Shown here piece after piece: positions 1 to 6,914 of a stretch of 29,113 bases of DNA (its first letter is position 1; each line of letters opens with the position of its first letter). The translations under genes were made by a program, and so were the position numbers. Origin of the DNA: an uncultured Oscillospiraceae bacterium (GTDB taxonomy: Bacteria > Bacillota > Clostridia > Oscillospirales > Oscillospiraceae); NCBI GenBank assembly GCA_910579725.1, contig CAJTUD010000033.1, positions 1 to 29,113 of the forward strand. The letters run 5' to 3'. The notes under the pieces were generated by a model. It worked only from the letters and a program-made list of their open reading frames with translations. It was not told the origin of the DNA and did no database searches.

Positions 1-56
1 CAATGTGCGCCCCGGCAACGGCTTTGCAGGAAAGAACGCCGCGTCCTGAAGCGGAC

Positions 57-660
57 TTACTTCTCATCAGGAAGTTCCAATACATACCTTTCATAGGCGT
101 TAATGATTGTGGTCTCTCCCCGGATCAAAGTGCGGGGCCGCTCGGCTCCGTAGTTGAGATGTACGTGTCCATGAACCAGATATTTGGGACGGTACTTGTC
201 CAACAGCGGAAGAAAGCATTCAAACCCCCGGTGCGCGTAGTCCTCTCCGTCGCCGTATCCCTGCGCGGGGGAGTGCGCCACAACAATATCCACCCCCCCC
301 GGCCCGCCAGAGCTGGAAGCGAAGCTTCCCAATCCGGCGGGCCATCTGCCGCTCTGTATACTGGTGGGGACCGCCGCTGTAAACCGGGCAGCCGCCCAGA
401 CCAAGAATCCGCAGTCCGTTCACCGTCACCAGCTGGTCCTCGATGCAATCGCAGCCCTCCGGGGGACGCCGCGCGTAGGTCTGGTCGTGGTTGCCGTGGA
501 CGTACAGCAGCCGGGCCCGACCCATGGTCACTAGAAATGAGAGATACTGCGACTTCAAATCGCCGCAGGAAATCATGAGATCAATATCCGCCAGACGGCC
601 CGGCTGGTAGTAGTCCCAATAATAAGGGCTCTCCTTGTCAGAGACGAGCAGAATCTTCAC
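57..660 (-). pseudogene. Calcineurin-like metallophosphoesterase, frameshifted
   Basis: Predicted dimetal phosphoesterase of the calcineurin-like superfamily, substrate unknown. The first frame starts with GTG at 660 and shows the GD motif (ISCGDL), the GNHD motif (YVHGNHDQ) and a YSGGPHQYT stretch. The second frame carries the C-terminal metal ligands (VAHSPAQG, HGHVH) and stops with TAA at 57. The two frames join at a run of eight G on the coding strand (plus-strand C at 293-300). With seven G a single 200-residue protein would be read through. The usual first DxH motif reads SDKES. The GTG overlaps the stop of the upstream BMP-like gene in a GTGA quadruplet, so the two genes are translationally coupled. 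The break may be a real mutation, slippage-based switching, or a homopolymer sequencing error; I cannot tell which. Confidence 0.85.
293..300. repeat. C8/G8 homopolymer at the frameshift point
   Basis: Eight consecutive C on the plus strand sit exactly where the phosphoesterase changes frame. One base fewer restores the frame from WRAGG into VDIVVAHSP. Such tracts are prone to slippage in vivo and to base-calling errors. Confidence 0.85.
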
Positions 661-2636
661 AGCATTGGCCCTTCTTTCTCCGGCGGAATCTGATCGCGGT
701 ACACTCCCTGGAGCCTTACCAGCGGCCGGGAGATAGGCAGAAGCTGGTCATAGGAGGGAATTGCGCCGTCCACACAGTCGCATAGCCAGTCCATGTGCAG
801 AATCTCTTCAGGAGAAAACCATTTCTCGCCGTCATTGCGGAGTTGGCCGTCCTGAGAGCGGATGGGGCGGCGGAAAGGCTCAATGGAGCCGTCAATAATT
901 CCCCGGCGCAGAATCTGCACCAGCTGGGCCACCCCATCGGGAAGGTCCTCGCTGAGCCAGACATCTACCGTCCGGCTGCTCATCCCCCACCAGTAGTTTA
1001 CCGCCTGCTCGCCCTCCCGGGAGCTCAGGCCGTCCCAGCTTCCGCTGAAAATGCTGCGCACCAGTTTTACATAGAGGTTTCCCCAGTGCCAGTAAGGGGA
1101 GGCCAGCGGCTCCATGGTTCCGTCCGGCTGCAGCTGGCACAGGCCCCAGGTCTCTTTTCCACGGTCGGGCGCAGGGATGTCCCGGTTGGAGATCACATCC
1201 ACTCCATCGGCAGCCAGGGCGCTCATAGCGTTTTCCTCCACGCAGAACCAGCGGAGCTTGATTCTGGCCCTGGGATTGGTCAGCCGGGCGCCCAGCGCAA
1301 ACGCGTTGATGCTGGCGGGAACCCCGAAGATGGGATTTGAGGCCACATAGCCGATCTCGCCGTCCCTGCTCATGGCCCCGGCAACGGCCCCGGTAATGAA
1401 TTTCCCCTCGTAAATCCGGCTGTAATAGGTCCTGACTCCCGTATAGGGCATGGAGGCGGAGCAGTTGAGAATCCGGACGCCGGGATATTTCGCCGCCAGC
1501 TTCCGGCAGGCGCCGATCAAAGGCGGCGTGGTGGCGAAAATCACCTGCACTCCGTCTTCGGCGGCGGCCTCCATGGCCTCCTCCGCCGCCTCGCCAGGGT
1601 GGACGTTGTTATATACCCGAACGGAAACCTTATCCCCCATAACCGCCTCCAGGTACTGCCGTCCCAGATCGTGGGCGCGAATCCAGTCGCTGTCCTCCGG
1701 ACTGTACTCATTGATAAAAGCGATGTTCAGGTGATCCGGGAACACCGCATGGAGCAGACGGCCGAAAATGTTGGGCGCGGGCGTGTCCTCCGTCTTCTGC
1801 TCTTCGGTTTCGGTGCTGACAGAAATCGGATCCGGGGCGGAAAGCAGCTTCACATCCGGCCAGACCGCCGCCACCGCTTTGCTCAGATCCGTGGCGCTGA
1901 GGCTCCAGAGCTGCTCAAACTTATAAACCCGCAGCCACACCAGCAGCGCGTCCGCTGCGGTAATCTCCAGCTCATCGCCTCCCTGCTTCCGGTAGGCATC
2001 CCGGAAGTAGGTGAAGCCGGCCACAAAGTGCTGCTTCTCATCCGCCGTCCAGACATGATCCGCCTCAAAGCCCAGAGCCGCCTGAAGCTTGGCAAAGCTG
2101 CCGGGGCGGCTGAAATACACCCGGTAAAGTCCGGTGAGCCGGTAGGAGTCCATGAAGTCATAATACGCCCGCACCGCAGGATCATCGGACCATGCGGGAA
2201 TCACCCGGATTACATAGCCGGGGATCGTGGGCGCGTCGTAGCTTTTCAGCACGCTGACCCGCTTGTTGCCCTCCTGAACATAAAACCGGCCCAGGTATTC
2301 AAAGCACCGGATGGGATCCCGGATGCCCTCGTCCCCCAGATGGGCTGAGCACAGCTCCATCCATTTGCAGGCGAATTCCGAATCCAGTGCCAGAAGCGGC
2401 ATGAAGTTGGATGCAAAAGCGCTGCGCCGTCCGGCACCCTTGGTGCCGATAATCTGTTCGGTGGGAATCTCAATGACGCCCATATCCACCCGTCCGGCCA
2501 CCATGGCTTCGTCCAAAATTTCGTCCAGCACCTGAGGATACGGATAGTTTCCCCGGAGTACCTGCTCTTTGTAGTTCTTCTGTCCCAGCCGCAGAGCCTT
2601 GCCATATTGTTCGGTTGCTTCCTGTCTGCTGCCCAT
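657..2636 (-). CDS. Leaderless BMP/PnrA-type ligand-binding protein with N-terminal ParB-like domain
   Basis: 659 residues. The C-terminal half (about 301-560) is a Bmp/Med/PnrA-type type-1 periplasmic-binding fold: an IAFINEYSPEDSDW start, then SRIYEGKFITGAVAGAM, GEIGYVAS and INAFALGAR, the family signatures of basic-membrane-protein/nucleoside-binding lipoproteins. There is no signal peptide or lipobox, so the protein should be cytoplasmic. Residues about 52-146 resemble a ParB/sulfiredoxin-like domain (IEIPTEQIIG, RDPIRCFEYLGRFYVQEGNKR, then a short beta segment); this part is my inference from the motif pattern. The ATG at 2636 follows an excellent AAAGGAGG (2644-2651) at seven bases. The stop overlaps the GTG of the metallophosphoesterase. 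Possible role: intracellular ligand sensor, perhaps for a nucleoside; unproven. Confidence 0.8.
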   Translation of the reverse strand: MGSRQEATEQYGKALRLGQKNYKEQVLRGNYPYPQVLDEILDEAMVAGRVDMGVIEIPTEQIIGTKGAGRRSAFASNFMPLLALDSEFACKWMELCSAHLGDEGIRDPIRCFEYLGRFYVQEGNKRVSVLKSYDAPTIPGYVIRVIPAWSDDPAVRAYYDFMDSYRLTGLYRVYFSRPGSFAKLQAALGFEADHVWTADEKQHFVAGFTYFRDAYRKQGGDELEITAADALLVWLRVYKFEQLWSLSATDLSKAVAAVWPDVKLLSAPDPISVSTETEEQKTEDTPAPNIFGRLLHAVFPDHLNIAFINEYSPEDSDWIRAHDLGRQYLEAVMGDKVSVRVYNNVHPGEAAEEAMEAAAEDGVQVIFATTPPLIGACRKLAAKYPGVRILNCSASMPYTGVRTYYSRIYEGKFITGAVAGAMSRDGEIGYVASNPIFGVPASINAFALGARLTNPRARIKLRWFCVEENAMSALAADGVDVISNRDIPAPDRGKETWGLCQLQPDGTMEPLASPYWHWGNLYVKLVRSIFSGSWDGLSSREGEQAVNYWWGMSSRTVDVWLSEDLPDGVAQLVQILRRGIIDGSIEPFRRPIRSQDGQLRNDGEKWFSPEEILHMDWLCDCVDGAIPSYDQLLPISRPLVRLQGVYRDQIPPEKEGPML

Positions 2637-2804
2637 ATGAGTGCCTCCTTTATTCCAATGATAAACACATCTCTGCTGTATTTCAGGAAAAGACTGATGA
2701 GATCAGCGCGCGGGGACTGCTTCGGTCCTTCCTTCATTATGTAGATTCCATTCAGGCTTCAAACTGCCCCGGCAAAGAGAACAGAAATTTTCCGCCCGGA
2801 CAAG

Positions 2805-3050
2805 TCAGTACTCCCGCAGCACCAGTTCCGTGGAACCCTGGTTGAGTCCTACCTCCACGCGTTTGACCCGGGGATGCCTGCCGTATACCCGGCGGACCAT
2901 ATCCCGCAGCTGGGTGCCGCCATGGTAGCCATGGATCACCTCCAGCCGGTACACGGATCCGCCTGCCCGCCGCAGGGCTGCGTCAACTGCCGCCTGGGCC
3001 TGGGTAAGGTTCATCCCATGCAGGTCCACCCGGATTGTTCCGCTCTGCAT
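2805..3050 (-). CDS. Stand-alone Smr (small MutS-related) domain protein
   Basis: 81 residues, almost entirely one Smr domain. The family marks are visible: VDLHGMN at residues 8-14, a QAQAAVDAAL helix, and IHGYHGG at 39-45 in place of the usual HGxGxG loop, followed by LRDMVRRVY and a final beta strand. Smr domains bind or nick nucleic acids, as in MutS2 C-termini, and have roles in ribosome rescue or recombination. A free-standing copy this short has no assigned substrate. The ATG follows GAAAGGAG at ten bases. It has its own promoter at 3093-3121. It lies 168 bases before the BMP-like gene and could be read through into it. Confidence 0.85.
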   Translation of the reverse strand: MQSGTIRVDLHGMNLTQAQAAVDAALRRAGGSVYRLEVIHGYHGGTQLRDMVRRVYGRHPRVKRVEVGLNQGSTELVLREY

Positions 3051-3092
3051 AGCCGGTTTTCTCCTTTCCCGCCGTCCTGAACGGTTTTCTCC

Positions 3093-3121
3093 ATTTTATC
3101 AGTTCCCGGACCGGCCGTCAA
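3093..3121 (-). promoter_or_regulatory. Sigma-A promoter of the Smr gene
   Basis: On the minus strand TTGACG (3121-3116) and TAAAAT (3098-3093) are separated by 17 bases, about 40 bases before the Smr start codon. Confidence 0.7.
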
Positions 3122-3289
3122 CCACCTGGGCCGGGAGAGCGGAGATATAAAACCCTTTCCGGCGTTTCCAAGCGTATTCTTTCCGGCATTTTTATATGCC
3201 GGGAGCCAATTTCTGTTCCTGCTTTTACCAAGCTTATGGGATTTTCAGAATTACCATAAATTTCACTGCCGGAAATAGCGAGGAAAGTG

Positions 3290-3318
3290 TTGACAGATCG
3301 AAGACGATATGTTACAAT
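3290..3318 (+). promoter_or_regulatory. Near-consensus sigma-A promoter
   Basis: Perfect TTGACA (3290-3295), 17-base spacer, TACAAT (3313-3318). The expected start is near 3325, giving a leader of about 50 bases to the ATG at 3377. It is among the strongest-looking vegetative promoters in the window. Confidence 0.85.
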
Positions 3319-3376
3319 TCGGTTACAAATATGACAAAGCTATTTTTAAGAAGGATTTAAGAAAGGACGTGACCGG

Positions 3377-3667
3377 ATGGCAGAAAAGACCGAGGGCTTG
3401 ATTTACCGTAATCATCCTCTGCGCCGGGTGGGCAAGATGATCTATTACGGCTCCATGGCCGATTCTCACATTATCCTCATGCAGGTGAAGGAGAGCAGGC
3501 GGGAAAACGATCTGGAGATTGCCACGAAAGTTTCCGTGGAATTGCAGCGCACCGGAGCGGACCTGAAAAGCCGGGACCGGGTTGTAAAGCGCAGCGAGAA
3601 GGACAGCCTGTACGCCGCTATGGATATTTCCGCCATCTGGCTGGAGAGGGCTCTGGCAGGCAGATAA
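3377..3667 (+). CDS. Small conserved-looking protein of unknown function
   Basis: 96 residues, soluble and highly charged. I do not recognise the family. It reads as a short beta-rich N-terminal part (GLIYRNHPLRR, KMIYYGSM, SHIILMQVKE), a middle segment with ATKVSVELQRTG, and a C-terminal helix (SLYAAMDISAIWLERAL). There are no cysteines, signal peptide or membrane segment. The ATG follows GAAAGGA (3361-3367) at about nine bases. It is driven by the strong promoter at 3290-3318 and lies 70 bases before the wall hydrolase gene, so it may be the first gene of that transcript. The strong promoter suggests an abundant product. Confidence 0.75.
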   Translation: MAEKTEGLIYRNHPLRRVGKMIYYGSMADSHIILMQVKESRRENDLEIATKVSVELQRTGADLKSRDRVVKRSEKDSLYAAMDISAIWLERALAGR

Positions 3668-3737
3668 CAGCCGCCGGCGGCATGGGCCGCTTTAAGAATT
3701 GATAAACAAAAGATGGGAAGGTTCGAGGATTTTACTT

Positions 3738-4841
3738 ATGAGGAAATTTCTGGGCAAGATGATTGTACTGGCGGCGCTGACGGCCGCGCTCCTGACTGTT
3801 ACCGCTTTCGCCGGCGAACTGGAAATGGGTCTGGTAAACGCGGACGCTCTCCGGCTCCGTTCAGAGCCATCCACCAACTCCTCCACAATTACCTATCTCA
3901 GCAGCGGCACCCAGGTGGAAATTCTGGAGGACGCAGGTGATTGGTATCATGTAAGCGTCAACGGCACCACTGGTTATGTCTACGCCTCCTACATCACCTT
4001 CAAGTCCAGCACAAGCGTCACCGCTGCCGCGCCCTCGGAATCCGTAGCGGGGCAGACCGGTGTGATCACCGGCAATACAGTCAACTTCCGCAACGGACCT
4101 TCTACCGACGACGCGGTCCTCACCACCCTGCCGGAGGGCATGGAGGTCACCATTGTCAGTGTTGCTGACGATTGGTGCCGGGCCCAGCAGAATGGGCAGG
4201 AGGGTTACATCAAGGCCGACTACGTTTCCGTCAACGGGATTCCTCTGGTGGATCCCCGGGGTGTGATCACCGGCGACTGTGTCAATGTGCGCAGCACACC
4301 TTCCACTGACAGCGGTATCATCACCAAGGTATACGCCGGAGAATTGGTAGACCTGCTTTCTTTGGAGAATGGCTGGTATATGGTTTCCTGCGGCGGGCAG
4401 ACAGGATACATTCACGCTGATTTTCTTCAGATTTATGCCGGAGATTCTGGCAGCAGCGGATTGGGCGCAGATATTGTGGCTACCGCCAAGCAGTATCTGG
4501 GTACTCGTTATTCCTACGGCGGCGCTTCCGCCAAGGGCTTTGACTGCTCCGGTTTCACCATGTACATATTTGGCCTGTATGGTTACAGCCTTCCCCATTC
4601 CGCCACTTCCCAGTGGTACAACTCCGGCACCAATGTGACCCGTGACGAACTGCAGCCCGGCGATCTGGTCCTCTTCTGCGATCCTTCCCGCAGCGCCGGC
4701 AAGGCCTGCTCTCACGTGGGAATCTATGTAGGCGACGGCGACTTCATTCACGCCTCCTCCGGCTCCAACGCTGTGCGGATCAGCAGCCTCAACGAGGGCT
4801 ATTACAACGGCTACTATGTGGGTGCAAAGCGCGTGGCATAA
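3738..4841 (+). CDS. Secreted SH3b(x3)-NlpC/P60 peptidoglycan endopeptidase
   Basis: 367 residues. A signal peptide (MRKFLGK, hydrophobic core, cleavage after about TAFA at 25) is followed by three bacterial SH3 repeats at about 28-88, 104-165 and 170-232. Each has the N-x-R-x-x-P-S-T core (LRLRSEPST, VNFRNGPST, VNVRSTPST) and a GWY/DWY...GYV/GYI end. The NlpC/P60 domain covers about 248-367 with catalytic Cys270 in GFDCSGF, His326 in SHVGIYVG and a third polar residue, probably His338, in FIHAS. Such enzymes cut stem-peptide bonds, usually D-Glu-meso-DAP, at the cell wall. The upstream in-frame ATG at 3699 was rejected because it puts 13 polar residues before the signal peptide; the chosen ATG has GAGG at 3725. 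A strong terminator follows at 4874. Confidence 0.93.
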   Translation: MRKFLGKMIVLAALTAALLTVTAFAGELEMGLVNADALRLRSEPSTNSSTITYLSSGTQVEILEDAGDWYHVSVNGTTGYVYASYITFKSSTSVTAAAPSESVAGQTGVITGNTVNFRNGPSTDDAVLTTLPEGMEVTIVSVADDWCRAQQNGQEGYIKADYVSVNGIPLVDPRGVITGDCVNVRSTPSTDSGIITKVYAGELVDLLSLENGWYMVSCGGQTGYIHADFLQIYAGDSGSSGLGADIVATAKQYLGTRYSYGGASAKGFDCSGFTMYIFGLYGYSLPHSATSQWYNSGTNVTRDELQPGDLVLFCDPSRSAGKACSHVGIYVGDGDFIHASSGSNAVRISSLNEGYYNGYYVGAKRVA

Positions 4842-4842
4842 G

Positions 4843-4871
4843 TTGCGTTTTCAGAAAAAACATGCTATAAT
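4843..4871 (+). promoter_or_regulatory. Sigma-A promoter of the M42 peptidase, overlapping a terminator
   Basis: TTGCGT (4843-4848), 17-base spacer, perfect TATAAT (4866-4871). The predicted start, near 4878, lies inside the left arm of the terminator hairpin that begins at 4874, so the new transcript would lack part of that arm. Confidence 0.65.
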
Positions 4872-4873
4872 GA

Positions 4874-4907
4874 CCGGCGGATGGGAAAATCCCATCCGCC
4901 GGTTTTT
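4874..4907 (+). terminator. Rho-independent terminator after the NlpC/P60 gene
   Basis: Perfect 13-bp stem (CCGGCGGATGGGA, loop AAA, TCCCATCCGCCGG) followed by TTTTT. It should stop transcripts coming from 3290/3738. Confidence 0.92.
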
Positions 4908-4937
4908 CCGGATCTATTTAGTTAGGAGGCCACTGCT

Positions 4938-5987
4938 GTGACAGATGAACATATGGAACTTTTAACGGACAATTGCGTCCGGCGGGCGGTAGAGCTGCTG
5001 GCGATTGACAGTCCCACCGGCTATACCTGGCTGGCGGCAGAGCATGTGACAGATACGTATCGAACCATGGGGCTTTGCCCGGAAATTACAAAGAAGGGCG
5101 GAGTGCTGGTATGCCTGAATCCGGAGGTACCGGCAGAGGACAGCCTGCTCCTGGAGGCGCATCTGGATACTCTGGGGGGCATGGTGACAGAGATTTCCAG
5201 CACCGGCCGGCTGTATCTGACGCCTTTGGGAGGAATGGAGCCTAACAACGCGGAGGGAGAGAATGTGCGGATTGTCACCCGCTCCGGGAAGATTTATACA
5301 GGAACCTTCCAGATGCGCAATGCTTCCGTCCATGTCAACGGGGACTATCATACCGCCAAGCGGGAGTACAAGAGCATGGAGGCCGTCATTGACGAGGAGG
5401 TTTCCAGCCGGGAGGATGCGGAAAAGCTGGGCATTATGCCCGGCGACATTGTCTGCTTTGAGCCCAGGACCACCGTCACGCCTTCAGGATACATCAAAAG
5501 CCGTTTTCTGGACGACAAACTGTCGGTGGCGATTTTGCTGGAACTGGCGGCGCAGGTAGCGGCGGGGGAGATCAAGCCCGCCCGCCGGGTGTGGGAGCAC
5601 ATCACGGTATTTGAAGAGGTGGGCCATGGCGGCGCGGCCTCTGTTCCGGAGGGTGTCTGCGAGGCTATCAGCGTGGATATGGGCTGCGTGGGCAATGGTC
5701 TGGGCTGCGACGAACGGAAGGTGTCCATCTGTGCCAAGGACAGCGGGGGCCCCTACCACTATGAAGTGGTATCTGCGCTAATCGAGGCCGCCCGCCGGGG
5801 CGGCGCGGACTTCGCCGTGGATGTATATCCCCACTATGGGTCTGACGTGGAGGCGACGCTGTCCGCCGGGCATGACCTGCGTCACGGCCTCATTGGCCCG
5901 GGGGTGTATGCCTCCCATGGATATGAACGGAGTCACCGGAAGGGTGTGAGCAGCACTCTGCGGCTGCTGGCAGCCTATCTGAGCTGA
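4938..5987 (+). CDS. M42-family metallo-aminopeptidase
   Basis: 349 residues, the usual size for M42 (FrvX/PepA-like, tetrahedral) aminopeptidases, which trim N-terminal residues from peptides in the cytoplasm with two divalent metals. Visible ligands and catalytic residues: His75 and Asp77 in EAHLDTLGG, bridging Asp192 in FLDDKLS, Glu226-Glu227 in FEEVGHGG, Asp247 in SVDMG, and a C-terminal His in ASHGYERSH. The lid insertion (about 85-185, ending MPGDIVCFEPRTTV) is present. The GTG at 4938 is chosen because TAGGAGG (4922-4928) lies nine bases upstream; the ATG at residue 6 is too close to matter. It has its own promoter overlapping the preceding terminator. Exact specificity (Glu, Lys or Leu) cannot be read from the sequence. 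Confidence 0.92.
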   Translation: MTDEHMELLTDNCVRRAVELLAIDSPTGYTWLAAEHVTDTYRTMGLCPEITKKGGVLVCLNPEVPAEDSLLLEAHLDTLGGMVTEISSTGRLYLTPLGGMEPNNAEGENVRIVTRSGKIYTGTFQMRNASVHVNGDYHTAKREYKSMEAVIDEEVSSREDAEKLGIMPGDIVCFEPRTTVTPSGYIKSRFLDDKLSVAILLELAAQVAAGEIKPARRVWEHITVFEEVGHGGAASVPEGVCEAISVDMGCVGNGLGCDERKVSICAKDSGGPYHYEVVSALIEAARRGGADFAVDVYPHYGSDVEATLSAGHDLRHGLIGPGVYASHGYERSHRKGVSSTLRLLAAYLS

Positions 5988-6266
5988 GCGGACCGGTCTT
6001 CCGCCAGCGGTGCCATACAGCCGGAGATCCGCTCTGGCCGCGGAGTTATTTCTGGTCTGGCTTCGCTGAGCACCCTCCGGCCTCATCTGTAGCTTTTTCA
6101 AGGCGGCGGATGAGACGGTACCGGTGGTCACAGCAATTATCTTCAAGAAACGCCGGACTTTCTCAAAACGGTGTCCCTTTCGATAAAAATGGTTCGGCAT
6201 ACCGCTATTTTGCCGGAAGCACAAGCCAGCGGCCTTCTCCGGAAGGAGGAGAGGAAAGGAGCAGCC

Positions 6267-6803
6267 ATGTCCAATTTCTGGGGCCATTTTCATACCATCA
6301 CCACCCATAAGCTCCGGGTCATGAAATATTGCTTCAAGGTGGGGCTCTACCGGCAGGGGCTGCTCCACGATCTGAGCAAATACGCCCCGATAGAGTTCCT
6401 GCCGGGCGTCAGATATTACCAGGGCAACCGCAGCCCCAATGAGATGGAGCGGCTGGAAAAGGGGTATTCTGCCGCCTGGCTCCATCACAAGGGGAGAAAC
6501 CGTCACCATCTGGAGTATTGGATCGACTATGCCCCCGGACTGAATTTCAAAATGAGCGGCATGGAGATGCCGGTCAATTACGTGGTGGAGATGTTCTGCG
6601 ACCGCGTCGCCGCCTGCCAGATATACCAGAAGGAACAATACACCGACGCCTCCCCCTGGAACTACTACGCCAAAAGTCTGGATCACTACATAATTCATCC
6701 CGGGACGCAGGCCCTTCTGGAGAAACTGCTTCTCATGCTGCGGGACGAGGGAGAGGAAAAAACCATCGCCTATATTCGCCGGGAGATACTGAAAAACGGC
6801 TGA
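6267..6803 (+). CDS. DUF5662-type protein with HD-like histidine/aspartate pattern
   Basis: 178 residues; I recognise it as DUF5662-like. It is helix-rich and lacks signal or membrane segments. The His/Asp spacing resembles HD phosphohydrolases: His14 (TTHKLRV), His34-Asp35 (GLLHDLSKY), His73-His74 (WLHHKG), His80-His81 (RHHLEYW) and Asp112 (FCDRVAA). That would fit a metal-dependent hydrolase, perhaps on nucleotides, but no substrate is known; this reading is inference. The ATG at 6267 is preceded by GAAAGGAG (6254-6261). The longer in-frame start at 6171 has no ribosome site. The 279 bases before it hold no other gene, only a weak GCGGA/TCCGC hairpin right after the M42 stop. Confidence 0.85.
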   Translation: MSNFWGHFHTITTHKLRVMKYCFKVGLYRQGLLHDLSKYAPIEFLPGVRYYQGNRSPNEMERLEKGYSAAWLHHKGRNRHHLEYWIDYAPGLNFKMSGMEMPVNYVVEMFCDRVAACQIYQKEQYTDASPWNYYAKSLDHYIIHPGTQALLEKLLLMLRDEGEEKTIAYIRREILKNG

Positions 6804-6860
6804 CCAGATCAATTTCCGGCAAATGTAAACTCTTGGTTAGCAAAATTTCCACGCTGGTTG

Positions 6861-6890
6861 TTGGCGCAGCCGGAGAGGATTTGCTATGCT
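6861..6890 (+). promoter_or_regulatory. Probable promoter of the XRE regulator
   Basis: TTGGCG (6861-6866), 18-base spacer, TATGCT (6885-6890). The expected start near 6897 lies downstream of the alternative TTG start at 6858, which supports the GTG at 6915. Confidence 0.5.
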
Positions 6891-6897
6891 GGAGCGG

Positions 6898-6906
6898 AAA
6901 AGGAGG
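6898..6906 (+). promoter_or_regulatory. Ribosome binding site that fixes the XRE start
   Basis: AAAAGGAGG at eight bases from GTG 6915. The longer TTG start at 6858 has no comparable site. Confidence 0.8.
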
Positions 6907-6914
6907 CGGTTGCC

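Larger units (their letters stand above)
3051..3376. other. Divergent intergenic region, 326 bases
   Basis: No gene is seen here. The stretch is more AT-rich than its surroundings. It holds the two divergent promoters listed separately, a small hairpin (CCGGCAT / ATGCCGG at 3183-3202) and a twice-repeated TTTCCGGC. The hairpin has no adjacent T-run, so I do not call it a terminator. Confidence 0.6.

Noticed and set aside
1..56. Possible gene end or terminator at the left edge
   Set aside because: Only 56 bases, with no hairpin, T-run or recognisable coding sequence.
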